The translations under genes were made by a program, and so were the position numbers. From Lumbricus terrestris (Eukaryota > Annelida > Clitellata > Crassiclitellata > Lumbricidae): a stretch of 64,000 bases of DNA. Shown here in pieces: positions 31,956-43,020 of this stretch; within the stretch, counting starts at the first letter, position 1; each line of letters starts with the position of its first letter. The notes beneath the pieces were generated by a model. It was not told where the DNA came from, made no database searches, and worked only from the letters and a program-made list of their open reading frames with translations. The DNA is taken from positions 5,921,177 to 5,985,176 of the forward strand of contig OX457053.1 in the NCBI GenBank assembly GCA_949752735.1, written 5' to 3'.

Positions 31956-34900
31956 CTACTCTAATCCTCTACTCAGGTAGTCGGACATGACATTGTTGGA
32001 CCCCTTGATGTATCTTATGCTAAAAGAATAATTTTGGAGGGCCAAACTCCATCTCATCACCCTTGCATTTTTCATCCTATTCTCTCTCATGTATTGCAAT
32101 CCGCAATGATCTGTCTCGATTATGAATTTCTTTCCACAAAGGTATCGATCGAACCTACTAACTCCCCACATGATCGATAAGCATTCCCTTTCCTCTACTG
32201 AGTACCTTCTCTCACGTTCCAAGAGTTTCCTGCTGGCATACGCTATGGGATGGTTCATCCCCTCGTATTGCTGCATTATTACACATCCTATTCCGCTTCC
32301 ACTTGCATCCGTCTGAAGAATAAACTCTTTCTCCAGGTTTGGTAATTTCAGAATTGGTTCCTTTGCCAATTCACTCTTCAACATCGTAAAACTTGCTTCC
32401 AGTTCTTCGTTCCATTCAACTACTCCAGGTGCCATCTTCTTCGTCAAATCGCTCAACGGTGCCATGATCTCTGCACAGTGTGGTATGAACTTACGATAAT
32501 AGTTTATCGCTCCAAGAAAACTCCTGACTTGTTTCTTTGTCTTTGGACGTGGCATGTCTACTATTTTATCAACTGATTTATCCTTTGGACTTATGTCATC
32601 CTTGTTCAATGTATGTCCCAAAAAGTCAATCTTTTCATATCCTATAGAACACTTCTTTGGCTTCAATGTCAAATTCGCTTGTCTGACTCTTTCGAAAAAT
32701 ATCTCCAATGTCTTCAAGTGTTCTCTCCATCCTTTATTATGCGCTAGTATATCGTCGACATAACTTTCAAGATTTTCTGTTCCGTGAAGAATCTTCCTAA
32801 TTAATCGGTTATAACTGGACGCACTGTTAATCAATCCGAATGGCATAACATTGAATTTGTATATTCCATTGGCACATACAAATGTAGTGTAGTCTTTCGA
32901 TTCTGGACTCATAGGGATCTGCCAATAACCCTTGCAGAAATCGAACTTGCTGTAAATTCTACTCCCACTCAACTTATTAAAAATATCTTCGTTTGTCATC
33001 ATAGGCTCAGGATCAAATATTGTCAATTTGTTCAGCTGTTTGTAATTGCAACACAGCCTGTTACTTCCATCGGATTTCTTGACAACCACCAGAGGTGCTG
33101 CATAAGCTGCCTCTGATCTTTCTATCACCTTATTGTCCAACATCGTCTGGATCTCCTTATCTATTTCTTTTTGCAAATGGTATGGTGTTGGATACGCTCT
33201 TTGTCTTACTGGCTCTTCACTCGTCAAATGTATTTCATGCTTCACTAAGTCTGTTCTCCCAGGCTTGTCTGTGAAAATATCTTCGTATTTCTTTAGTAGT
33301 TTTCTCAATTCTCCTTTTTGTTCTTCATCCAAATTAGGATTTATATCTACATCTTCATAGGTCTCTGTTTGTTCACTCACATACAAATCCAATATCTCTT
33401 CTTCTTCATCTTCTCCTACTTTTCCATCATATACCACTGCTGATATGTATGCTACCGTTTCGGCATCTTCTCTTTCGTGATATTTCTTCAATATATTAAT
33501 GTGATATGTCTTTATCTTTCCTTTCTCGATTTCAACTCTGTAGTCATAGTCTCCAATCTTCTCTCTTACAACATATGGCCCTTGCCACTTCACTAACATC
33601 TTGTTCTTACAACTAGGCAATAGTAACAACACCTTATCGCCTATTTCCAACTTCCGGTATCTTGCTTTCCTGTCATAATATTTCTTGTTTTTAGCATTCG
33701 CCTTGTGTATCGCCTTCTGTGCCATATCACAAGTCTCTTCAATCCTTTCTCGCAAATCCTGCATATACGTATACACGTCTTTCACTTCTTCTTCCACTGT
33801 CTCATTGGTCCATAACTCTTTTAATATTTGCACTGGTCCTCTGCACGATCTACCGAATATTAGTTCGAATGGTGTGAAACCGTGACTCTCATGTACTGTG
33901 TCTCTCAACGCAAACAGTAATGGAGCTATATAACGATCCCATTCTTTCGCTTGTTCACCAATCAACTTCCTCAACGTCGCTTTGATGGTTCCATTAAGTC
34001 TTTCTACACATCCATTGCCCATTGCATGGTATGGACTCGTCATGGTGTGTTTTATCAATAGCATCTTATTTACTTCAGCCATGAGTTCAGAAGTGAACTG
34101 GCTTCCACGATCAGTATGGATCTTCTGTGGTACTCCCATACGACAATAGAATCCAAACAAAGCTTCTGCAACCTCCTCAGTACTAATTCCTTTCAATGGA
34201 ATAGCTTCCGGATACCTTGTACTCAAATCTATGATGGTCAATATATATCGGTAACCCCTTGCAGACATAGGGTTAACTTCTCCGATTATGTCTATGCATA
34301 TGTGTTTGAATGGTACATCTAATACAGGTAGATGACCCATGGGCGCCTTGTGGTTCACCTTCTTGTCAACTGATTTTTGACAAATGTCACAACTCAACAC
34401 ATACCTCCGTATATCTTGTCCTATTCCAGGCCAATAGAATTCATTCAGAATCTTATCGTGTGTTTTCCTCATTCCTAGGTGAGCTGATAACAATGAATTG
34501 TGTGCTACGGCTAACACTTTATCCCTCAATGGTTTAGGTACCATTAGTTGCCATTTCACCTCATCCTTCTGTGCTTCTTTGTATCTTTTATACAACAATC
34601 CCTTCTTTATCACATATGGATTATCTTCTATGTTGTCTTCGTTATCATCCCATTCAATTGCTCTTTCCATTTGTTTCTTCATAGTTTCATCTTGACTCTG
34701 CAACTCCTGTATCTCTTTCACTGATACATTCAAGTTCGGCATTTCCGCAACTTTCAATGGTTTATATTTAGCTACCTTTTTAGCTTCTGCTCTTGTTTCC
34801 ACAACCGCTACTGTCATTATTTTTTCATCTTGATTCCTTATCACATTGTCAGAAAATCTTACTGTCTTCTTTACACCAACAGGTCTTTCTTCATGTCCTG

Positions 34901-36809
34901 TTTTCCTAATCAATATTCCTTTGTTTTCCACTTCAGTATAATTCTCAATTATTTCTTTTGGCTCATGATTTGTCACACTCTCATTTCTCTCATCTTTAAC
35001 CATGTACTTCAATCCTTTGATTTTTCCAATTATTACTGGTTTTATCGGCTGTTCCATCACCATAGCTTGTACTTCACCATTAAAGTGTTCACTCTCTATG
35101 TACACTTTAGCCAACGGGAAACATCTTAAACTTCCGTCAACTAAAACACAATGTGTTTCTTCACCAGTCAATGCTTCTTCATTTATCAAAGAACGTTTTA
35201 CGATACAGCAACTTGCGCCTGTGTCGTATAAGCATCCCACTAAGTTTCCATTAACTGTTACTTGGTATTCACTCTTGTCTTCAAGACTAATACATCCATC
35301 ATTGTCTTTTATCACCATTGCACTGGCTGCCATGTACATTGGTGGTATTTTACTATGTTCACCTTGTTTCATCTGTTGTTCTCCTCTTGTAACTTCAGCC
35401 ACTCTCTGTATTTCACTTTCTGGCTTAACCAAGTGTGCTCGACTTTCAAATATTCGTACTGCTGCTGCAGTGTGTTTAAATGTACCCCTGTTCTTCTTTG
35501 GGCATTGATATGCCTTATGGTTTTGTTCTCCACAGAAAAAACAAGTAATCTTATGTCCAGTTGCAGCTTCTCTTTCCCTGCTGAACCCTCGGTTTTGATG
35601 TGTACCCTGATTTATCTTCACATCGCTTCTACTCCTGTTCAGGTTGTACCCAGACTGTTCCTTGGGTCTGTGTTCAAACGGTCTACCGTTCAACCTGTCA
35701 CCATGGAATTTCACGTCTGATTTTGCAGACTGCTCGCTGTATTTGTAACCGTGTGCTTCAATGTGTGATTCCGCACAAACCAACATGTCCTTTAAACTCA
35801 TCTTGCCTTTCTCTTTTATAAACATACGAAGTTCAGTACTGCATGTAAGGTAAAACTGGTCTTTCAACAAGAGATCTTCCACTCCTTCATAAGTTCTCTC
35901 AAATCCCGCTTGTGCCAACCACTGTTGCATGTACCTCCTCAATCTATGCACAAAACTAGAAGGTGTCTCTCCTGATTCCATTTTACTGGTTTTGAACTTG
36001 TTTCGATAACCACCTTCTGTCAGTTGAAATCTCTTCAAAAGCTGAGTCTTCAAACACTCATAATCTTGCACTTCATCTGCAGACAACCTTTGGTACACTT
36101 CCAGTGCTCTGCCTTCCAAATGTCTCGCTAACGTTAGCGACCAAACTTCTTTTCTGATTTCATACGCTACACATGTTCTCTCGAATCTCAACAAGTAGGC
36201 ATCTAAACAATCCTTGGACTCGTTGAATATAGGAAATTTGATATTCCTGATTCCTTTATTGTTTTCTCGGTGATCTCCCTGTTGCTGACCATCACCGATC
36301 CTCATGTAGTCATTCTCGTGCTCTCGGTTCTGTTCCCCTCTTGAATCAATTTCACGCATCCTCACCTGTGCTTCAAGTCTCTTTATTTCTAGCTGGTGTT
36401 CGCGCTGTTCTCTGGCTTCTGCTGCTTCACGATTCAATCTGGCTTCTGCTTCAGCACTCCTGATTGCTTCCAATTCCACTTCAGCCTTCTTTGTTTGCAT
36501 TGCAGCCTCTGTTTCAGCTTTTCTCATTGCCGCTTCTGCTTCGGCTTTTCTCGTTTCTGCTTGTGTTTCAGCTTTCCTAGTTTCTGCTGCTGCCTCAGCT
36601 TCCATCTCTGCTTTTCTTGCTTCTATCTCAAGTCTCTTGACTTCTGCTGCTGCTTCAGCTAATTTCATCTCTTTAGCGATCTCTCTCTCAGTCGCTCTAT
36701 CTTGTCTCCACTCTGCCTGTCTTTCTTTGACAAAGGCGCGTGTCTCGTCCCCTTCCATGTTCATCCGTTTGGCAATTTCCAACCAAGCTTCGAAATCACT
36801 TACAGACAT
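31956..36809 (-). CDS. Gag-Pol polyprotein of element F (1617 aa, intact, mosaic)
   Basis: From the ATG ending 36809. The first ~52 residues (MSVSDFEAWLEIAKRMN through EMKLAE) are identical to elements B and C. The coiled coil and the rest follow element E (for example AEMEAEAAAETRK, IRSAEAEARLNREAAEAREQ, C-terminus DYLSRGLE). Domain order is as in C, shifted by 11 residues: zinc knuckle near 423-436, protease DTGA near 529, integrase D/D/E near 840, 900 and 936, RT YVDD with Asp 1352-1353. All catalytic residues are present. Confidence 0.95.
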   Translation of the reverse strand: MSVSDFEAWLEIAKRMNMEGDETRAFVKERQAEWRQDRATEREIAKEMKLAEAAAEVKRLEIEARKAEMEAEAAAETRKAETQAETRKAEAEAAMRKAETEAAMQTKKAEVELEAIRSAEAEARLNREAAEAREQREHQLEIKRLEAQVRMREIDSRGEQNREHENDYMRIGDGQQQGDHRENNKGIRNIKFPIFNESKDCLDAYLLRFERTCVAYEIRKEVWSLTLARHLEGRALEVYQRLSADEVQDYECLKTQLLKRFQLTEGGYRNKFKTSKMESGETPSSFVHRLRRYMQQWLAQAGFERTYEGVEDLLLKDQFYLTCSTELRMFIKEKGKMSLKDMLVCAESHIEAHGYKYSEQSAKSDVKFHGDRLNGRPFEHRPKEQSGYNLNRSRSDVKINQGTHQNRGFSREREAATGHKITCFFCGEQNHKAYQCPKKNRGTFKHTAAAVRIFESRAHLVKPESEIQRVAEVTRGEQQMKQGEHSKIPPMYMAASAMVIKDNDGCISLEDKSEYQVTVNGNLVGCLYDTGASCCIVKRSLINEEALTGEETHCVLVDGSLRCFPLAKVYIESEHFNGEVQAMVMEQPIKPVIIGKIKGLKYMVKDERNESVTNHEPKEIIENYTEVENKGILIRKTGHEERPVGVKKTVRFSDNVIRNQDEKIMTVAVVETRAEAKKVAKYKPLKVAEMPNLNVSVKEIQELQSQDETMKKQMERAIEWDDNEDNIEDNPYVIKKGLLYKRYKEAQKDEVKWQLMVPKPLRDKVLAVAHNSLLSAHLGMRKTHDKILNEFYWPGIGQDIRRYVLSCDICQKSVDKKVNHKAPMGHLPVLDVPFKHICIDIIGEVNPMSARGYRYILTIIDLSTRYPEAIPLKGISTEEVAEALFGFYCRMGVPQKIHTDRGSQFTSELMAEVNKMLLIKHTMTSPYHAMGNGCVERLNGTIKATLRKLIGEQAKEWDRYIAPLLFALRDTVHESHGFTPFELIFGRSCRGPVQILKELWTNETVEEEVKDVYTYMQDLRERIEETCDMAQKAIHKANAKNKKYYDRKARYRKLEIGDKVLLLLPSCKNKMLVKWQGPYVVREKIGDYDYRVEIEKGKIKTYHINILKKYHEREDAETVAYISAVVYDGKVGEDEEEEILDLYVSEQTETYEDVDINPNLDEEQKGELRKLLKKYEDIFTDKPGRTDLVKHEIHLTSEEPVRQRAYPTPYHLQKEIDKEIQTMLDNKVIERSEAAYAAPLVVVKKSDGSNRLCCNYKQLNKLTIFDPEPMMTNEDIFNKLSGSRIYSKFDFCKGYWQIPMSPESKDYTTFVCANGIYKFNVMPFGLINSASSYNRLIRKILHGTENLESYVDDILAHNKGWREHLKTLEIFFERVRQANLTLKPKKCSIGYEKIDFLGHTLNKDDISPKDKSVDKIVDMPRPKTKKQVRSFLGAINYYRKFIPHCAEIMAPLSDLTKKMAPGVVEWNEELEASFTMLKSELAKEPILKLPNLEKEFILQTDASGSGIGCVIMQQYEGMNHPIAYASRKLLERERRYSVEERECLSIMWGVSRFDRYLCGKKFIIETDHCGLQYMRENRMKNARVMRWSLALQNYSFSIRYIKGSNNVMSDYLSRGLE

Positions 36810-37100
36810 CCTTACTGTCTTACTTATTATTTTCCACTTGACACAAAATATAGGCTACAACGTGCACTATATAAATTTCTAACAGATAGAAATTGTTCAA
36901 TTCTACAAAGAGAAATTCAGTTCCACAAAAGCTAATACCTAAAAGCTTACACAACCTATTGTGCACTTTTCAATAAGCAATGTACTACTTCAACTCAGAT
37001 GCCAATCAGTTCAAATTGTCTCTCTAATAATCACTAGCAACAATTGTTCAAAGTTTGCCACTATAACAATACTCAAATGACATTTTCAACTGTCTAAAAT

Positions 37101-37123
37101 ATCCCGGCGTGGGCACCCACTAT
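37101..37123 (-). promoter_or_regulatory. Primer-binding site and spacer of element F
   Basis: Plus strand ATCCCGGCGTGGGCACCCA (37101-37119), spacer CTAT, then the LTR. It differs from E by one substitution in the site and one in the spacer. Confidence 0.72.
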
Positions 37124-38126
37124 TGTCACTACCCCTATACTCAGGATTTATTAAGTCTAGAATATTAAGGGTGAACTTTATGCTCAGAGGCTGTTGGGTG
37201 AATAATGGTATAATAGCAACCTACGACCTAGAACAAATGAGACTGTGATTCATATAAAGATATAATATAAAATAACATTTCAATCAATAAATGCAATTCA
37301 AAGAAAAGAATCTTATCTACCTATTTGTGGCGTATTAATTATAATAATATTATGTTTATTTCTTATCTTTCCACATCGTCCTTTCTGGTGGATGTAGAAA
37401 TGCTTTTCACTTCCGCGGGAATGGATTGAAGGGAAAGTTGAAGAAGGTCGCGATCTTCTCAATTGCCGTCAGTCCAGATTTCTCGGTAGTTGCTTGTCGA
37501 TGGGTACTGTAGCTTGAAACAGTAACCCAGCGTGTTTCTCCTTCTTCCTCGGATTTCGTCGAGCATAGGAATTCACCCGTCGCTCAACCGATTCTTCCTC
37601 CTCGTCTTGCTGCAAATGTTTCACCACGGATCGCTTCAGAGTTCGATCCCAACTTCAACGTTCGACCGATTCGCAAATCGTCGCCAGTTAGAGTCACACT
37701 GCTTCGCACAGTTCACTCGCTTCGCCTCGGAACTTCGCTTCAAACGTCTCAAAGTTCGACAGTGGGACAAGTCGACAACGTGTCGCTTTCCACACCCATA
37801 AATCAAGTTCCAGATATTCGAATTACCAACGATTGGCTCCGTATTTGCCGACAGACGCCATCGTTCGAAATATCTTTTCGACCATCGCCTTGCTCAGCTC
37901 CATCGATGACTGTCGTCTGCTTTCGTTAACGCTGGTTTCCGCCGCTCCGTAATGTTTAGTCAATTGTTGTAGCGCTATTATTATTATCTAACTTAATGCC
38001 ACAAGTAATATTAATTATAATCTACAATACGCCACATATTGTCTAGCTTAATTCTTACCTACATTAATCATTATACATAGCATTGTTTAATAGGTTTTGT
38101 TTGGCAAGAAGCATTCAACCGCTACA
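37124..38126 (-). repeat. 5' LTR of element F
   Basis: 1003 bp, same as 30794-31796 by eye. Right end GCTACA overlaps the TACA that begins the host flank. Confidence 0.92.
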
Positions 38127-38351
38127 CTGCATGGTGTAGTATATACACATGTACACACATTGCAGCAGTCAGTCTTCCTATGAACTGTCCAAGTTTTGTC
38201 AGGAGGGAATTAGGATTAGCGAGGTTATAAAGACGGGTCCCACGGGAAGGGGATCGCTATGGAATGAGTATGGATACCCCTCGCTAATCCATCCTCTGTG
38301 CGTGTTCCGGGGACTATATGGATGACTTCGAAGTTCAGCTGACTCCTTCAC
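38123..38351. repeat. Right copy of the 229-bp host-flank duplication
   Basis: The first four bases (TACA) are also the last four of the adjoining LTR of element F, so the exact join is ambiguous by 4 bp. The rest equals 10100-10328. Confidence 0.93.
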
Positions 38352-40500
38352 AGGCGGCGAGATTACTTCGCGAGGGTAGAAAGGCAGCCGGGGATTAGGT
38401 TGGAGGATACGTCTGGTAACCGGAGAAGGTTGTCGGTATCTGTCAACAGTCTGCTACTCGTCTGGCTGGCGGAAGAAACAACACGGCATCAAAGTGGCGT
38501 CATTTGGAGAATCCGACTCTTTATTGATGTCTTCCAAACGACCTCTTTCCTCAGTTGTTGTGTTGTCTGCCGACTTATGCCCGTCCCTCTCCCCTAAAAC
38601 ACCCCCTTCCCTCGTCGGTGCGCACGGCAGCGCACCCAGTGAATGCCGTCTGTCCTGTCCCAAAGTCCGTGCTAATTCTGCGGGTCTCTCGGGAACTGTT
38701 TGTTCCTTTGATGTACGGAGATGTTTTGCCGCTGCTGCTGCTGCTGCTGATGATAATGATGAAAGTCAGAGAAGCGAAGACAGAAGTGATGGAGGTGATG
38801 ATGATGTCGTGTCCGGTGGTGAATCTGACGGGAGGCGGCGGTCTGACCATGTGACCCGCACATAATATAGGAGCGAGAGATGGAGCTTGTTCTGTCCCCT
38901 GAAAATTGACACATCTATTTTTTAATAACTACTTTTCGTTTTTAACAATTTCCTTCGCACTAAATCGCCAATCAAACCAATGACACTAATAAAACACGAG
39001 GGGATTTAACTGAGGAATTTACACGTAAAGACCATCTTTAAAAATACCCATGTTCTTAATTTCTTGCTTCACATTTTCCATGGCAACTCTTTTAAAAATT
39101 TAACTGTGTCCATCGTGTCTCCCTCCCTCAGACCCCTCTTGCAAAAGCCTGCAGGTGCCGATTGGTCTGACGATATAGGGAGGAAAAATACAGATTGAAA
39201 TTTTAAGCGTTTTAGTTCCTTAGCTCACATCTGTTGCGCGTCTTGTAACAAGAGTTCGTATTATGTCTATAAAACCTGAAACTTCGACTGACTCGACTCA
39301 TCTTGTATTTCCGTCTGCATTTTGCACCGAAACATTTCACTTATCTACTGTTTTGCTTGTCGTAATTATCTCTAAGGACTTCTACTGCCGGGTCGTCAGA
39401 AAAAACAAAATATTTCGAGCAGGCAAGGCTGAAAAAGCAAATATGAAGCGTTGGCATAACAAACGTCAAGGCAAAAAAATACAAAAGGCGATACGATATT
39501 TAGCGAATTAATCCATGGAGGGAGAGGGTGGGGGAAAGGAAGAATCTTGGAAGTTTGTGTGGAAAAATAAACAGCAGCGTTCGGATTTCTGCAGTTTTCT
39601 ATCTGTCCTGTAAGCAACCCGAGAGATGAACTAAGTTGCTGACAGTTAAGTTCTTGATGGGAGAGATTAGAAACATCAGAGGAGTGTATGACTGTGGGCC
39701 ACCCACGCATGTATGCATGCAAATAATTATAGGTGAGACTGTATATTATTATGGGAGTGGCTCAAAGTACAGTGTTATGTTGTTTTGACACATCTTCTGA
39801 ACCACTGCAGTAAACCTCTGTTGTTTTATAGTGCATACATTGTATATTGTATTGTTAGAGTGCTTGACACTGCTTATCTTGTAAAGCGGATATATAGTAT
39901 AAGGGTTTGAGAATTCTTCTCTTCTGTTACTGAGACTATAACAGTTATTGTGCAGCTAGCCCTCAGCAATCTTTTATTCACTTTTGCACAGTCCCAATGT
40001 TTGATGCCGTATCATTAGTTATAGTGGCGCTTGATAAAATGAGTCCGACCCGAACCTCCTTTTGACTCAATGCAGCGCTCGCGAATAAGCTGGTGCCCCG
40101 CGCTTGGCTTTCGAGTGGCGCTTTAGACGATTGGAGATTACGTTTATGTTGAGCAATTACGACGATGATAATGTTTTGATTCCTTTGTATATGTACGCGT
40201 ATAAACTATGTAATCGGTACAATACAGTATAAGCTTATACATTTATATAAGGGTTCCGCCGCCCAGGCAGATGCATATACATAGATCTGTCATCGGACCA
40301 ATTAAAACCCCAATCTCTTCAAGTGCTACTAAACTTAGAGATTCCACGAGCAAAGGATGGACTGTGTTTCTGGTATACGCGGATGCACGCAGATTGCAGA
40401 TGTGCTCTGGTTTAATTTTCTCTATAATATACTATGCATGCTCTAATGCAGAGATTACTTGTCTTCTGAGCCACTTCAAACCCTTGTAGTATTATGTTAT
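38352..40500. other. Unique DNA right of the array, no gene recognised
   Basis: 38352-38900 is GC-richer and has an open frame 38494-38865 with an Ala run and acidic tail, but no recognisable family. The remainder is AT-rich with no supported feature. Confidence 0.4.
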
Positions 40501-41095
40501 GTTAAAGGTAAATACGCGTTTATTACGGTCCCTTATCTACTTCCCCACTACCAGCGATGACGGATCTTGACCAGGCACAAGAGCAATCAAGCAACCACCA
40601 TGCAGCCTCTCTCTTTGTGTTCTGTGGTGTCCCGCATGCATTAACAACAAATTGCTCACTCCATCATTCACACTGGCATACTTACACTCCAGGGTGAAAC
40701 ATGATGAGAGATGAGTACCATGCACTTGTGTGGTCTTCATGTAACTGTAAACCATTTCTTTCGGTTTGTTATTTCTTTTTAAAATAAATTTTATTCGTTT
40801 TATTTTTTTTGTTTTTGTGCTGAGTGGTTTTATAAATATCGTTCAGCTAACTCAGAACGGCGATTTGAAATCTGGGTTTTGCCATGCAATGGGAAACTTA
40901 TAACTGATATAACTAAGACATTATAATGCATTGTAAATGATCGGTTCATGATGCCAGCCATTTGGCGATGGGTACAAATAAATGACCTTCATCGTCCTCT
41001 ATATATGGTCATTTTTAAAGTCAGTTGCGCCCATTAGTGTTCGCTCAAGTGATGCTATGTCCGCGTATTTAATATGATGTTGTCTATCATCCAGC

Positions 41096-41335
41096 TTAGT
41101 AGTTTTCGTCTGACTTTGGTTCTTCTATTTTTCTTTTCTTCTTTTCCTTCCGGCTGAAATAATTATTAATCCCTCGCAGGGGAGGGATCAACCACTCGGA
41201 ACCTTTTTCTCCACAACACTCTGTTTGCCCTATATCTTCCTTCTTGAGGTTGAGAATTTCGAAGTCCTGTTTAATCGCATCCATCTATCTCTTCTTCGGT
41301 CGTCCTCGGCTTCGTCGCCCCTCCACCTCCTCCCT
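41096..41335 (-). pseudogene. C-terminal tail of a non-LTR retrotransposon (LINE) reverse transcriptase, decayed
   Basis: Minus-strand translation reads RRSRGRPKKR, a stop, then MDAIKQDFEILNLKKEDIGQ. This resembles the R-G-R-P-x-x-R-W-x-D-x-I-K-x-D end of many LINE ORF2 proteins. The Trp codon appears mutated to TAG. Only this tail is visible. Confidence 0.6.
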
Positions 41336-41386
41336 CATCACTCGTCTGACTTTGATTCGTTTTCTTTAATCGAGAAAAAGATCCTT

Positions 41387-41436
41387 TCTATCTATCTATC
41401 TATCTATGTAATTTATATAGCGCCCCTTCAAGGAGT
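41387..41436 (-). repeat. CTAT run and SINE 3' tail fragment
   Basis: CTAT repeats (41387-41406) followed by TATAGCGCCCCTTCAAGGAG, the terminal motif of the SINE family. Confidence 0.65.
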
Positions 41437-41512
41437 CCTTTGTATCTATCCTGCATTTTGTGCATTGTTGGAATGATTCGACGATTCTCACTTACTGAAT
41501 CCACTGGAAACA

Positions 41513-41515
41513 CAA

Positions 41516-41599
<84 letters not shown>

Positions 41600-41800
41600 C
41601 ACGCATAACTCTTCCCCCCACACGCACAAACACACAGGCACGCATAACTCCCCCCACCCCTCACACAAACAGACAGACACACACGCAAGCACACACACAG
41701 GCACGCACCCATATTGACATACACACCTACATACACACCTACATACACACCTTAACACACATACAGACACACAGAGTCACAGACGCACGCGCACACGTAC
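41513..41800. repeat. (CA)n(GA)n microsatellite and CA-rich extension
   Basis: AC run 41513-41533, AG run 41534-41598, then CACACA/CATACACACC-rich sequence. Confidence 0.93.
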
Positions 41801-41942
41801 TCACATATCATGCTTTTTTGCCGTAGTGACTGTTGTTTCAATAATACTCCTAATGCAACGTCGTGCATGGGTTAATTGACGCCCCATCATCGTATAGCGC
41901 TGTTCTCACCTCATCTGATCATCATCGTACCTGGGACGAAGT

Positions 41943-41970
41943 AGGAGGAGGAGGAGGAGGAGGAGGAGGA
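41943..41970 (+). repeat. (GGA)n microsatellite
   Basis: About nine GGA triplets. Confidence 0.9.
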
Positions 41971-42079
41971 TGTGTTGGTACAGCAAACACTGAACGATGG
42001 ATGCGCTGCTGTATCATGGTGATTCCCCTCTTACACCATGCTTTGAACGAAGACGACTCTCCTAAATGTTTCTCTGTTT

Positions 42080-42450
42080 AGACCAGCAGGAGGCACGTCG
42101 CCACCGCCACCGGTACTTCGCTTAGCAGACAAAGACCCACTGACCGACCGACCGACTGACGGACGGACGGAGGGCTTTGGCAACTGTCTGCCCTGGGCCG
42201 CCGAGGTGCCAGCCTCGATTAGTTCAAAGCCCCTGACAGCTGCTGCAATGCCGGGGCGATCCAGGGGAAATGATACACGCGGTGTAGGGTTACGGAAGGC
42301 GGGCGGAATGTTACAGGCAGTTAGCTGACCTCCCTTCAGTTGCCGGGTATGTTACGCTGAGGGGGTCAGCAGGCAGATGGGGGTTGTATATCATGTAGTT
42401 TATGGGTGAGGGTGGGGTGGGGTGGGGTGGGGTGGGGTGGGGTTGAAGGA
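42080..42450. other. GC-rich stretch with GACG and GGGGT runs
   Basis: GACGGACGGACGG near 42160-42172, a GC-rich non-repetitive block 42175-42330, and five GGGGT units near 42411-42443. No coding family recognised. Confidence 0.5.
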
Positions 42451-42829
42451 GAGAGAGAGAGGCGTCCGATATGGAAATGGAGGCGGATGTAGTTGGACGG
42501 ATTGAGTTGGATGGATGGTGTTGTCCGTCAATGGGATCGTGTTGATGTCTGACACGTCCGAGGATAGCTGATTTATTTTCGTCGGCTATTCAGACGTTTG
42601 CCGTTGTTGTGGGTGGTTCGAGGGCGTTTCGTGGGGGTGCGCCTTGGCCCTTGGGGGTCGGAGGAAGGCGGCAATGACCCTGACACGATGAGAGTCTTCG
42701 TTGTTGATGCCACGAGATTTATTCCGTTTCGTTTCGTTTCTTATTCCCCTGCAGTCGGCTAATGGAACCCGAATTACCAAATTGGATTGCTCGTCTGAAG
42801 TCGACCGTTTATGATTGGCTTCTTGTGCT

Positions 42830-43020
42830 ATTTTGGTGGTCTTGTGGTGGTCTTGTGGTGGTCTTGTGATGGTCTTGTGGTAGTCTTTTGGTGGTCTTGT
42901 GATGGTCATGCATGTGGTGGTCTTGTGATGGTCTTTTGGTGGTCTTGTGATGGTCTTTTGATGGTCTTGTGGTGGTCTTGTGATGGTCTTGTGGTGGTAT
43001 TTTGGTAGTCTTTAGGTGGT
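42830..43020 (+). repeat. GGTGGTCTTGT minisatellite
   Basis: About fifteen copies of an 11-12-bp unit (GGTGGTCTTGTG or GATGGTCTTTTG variants), decaying to the right. Confidence 0.9.

Larger units (their letters stand above)
30794..38126 (-). mobile_element. Complete Gmr1-like element F
   Basis: Two 1003-bp LTRs (30794-31796 and 37124-38126), identical by eye, flank 5327 bp with one intact gag-pol ORF. The LTR lacks a short internal segment relative to E, near plus-strand 31640. The right end abuts the duplicated host flank at a shared TACA. Confidence 0.93.

Noticed and set aside
17169..38126. Endogenous retrovirus with envelope
   Set aside because: No ORF follows RNase H before the 3' LTR in C, E, F or G; they are LTR retrotransposons.
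38494..38865. 123-codon ORF with Ala run and acidic tail as a gene
   Set aside because: No family recognised, the tail is built from a GCT/GAT triplet run, and there is no splice or promoter evidence; left as unassigned.
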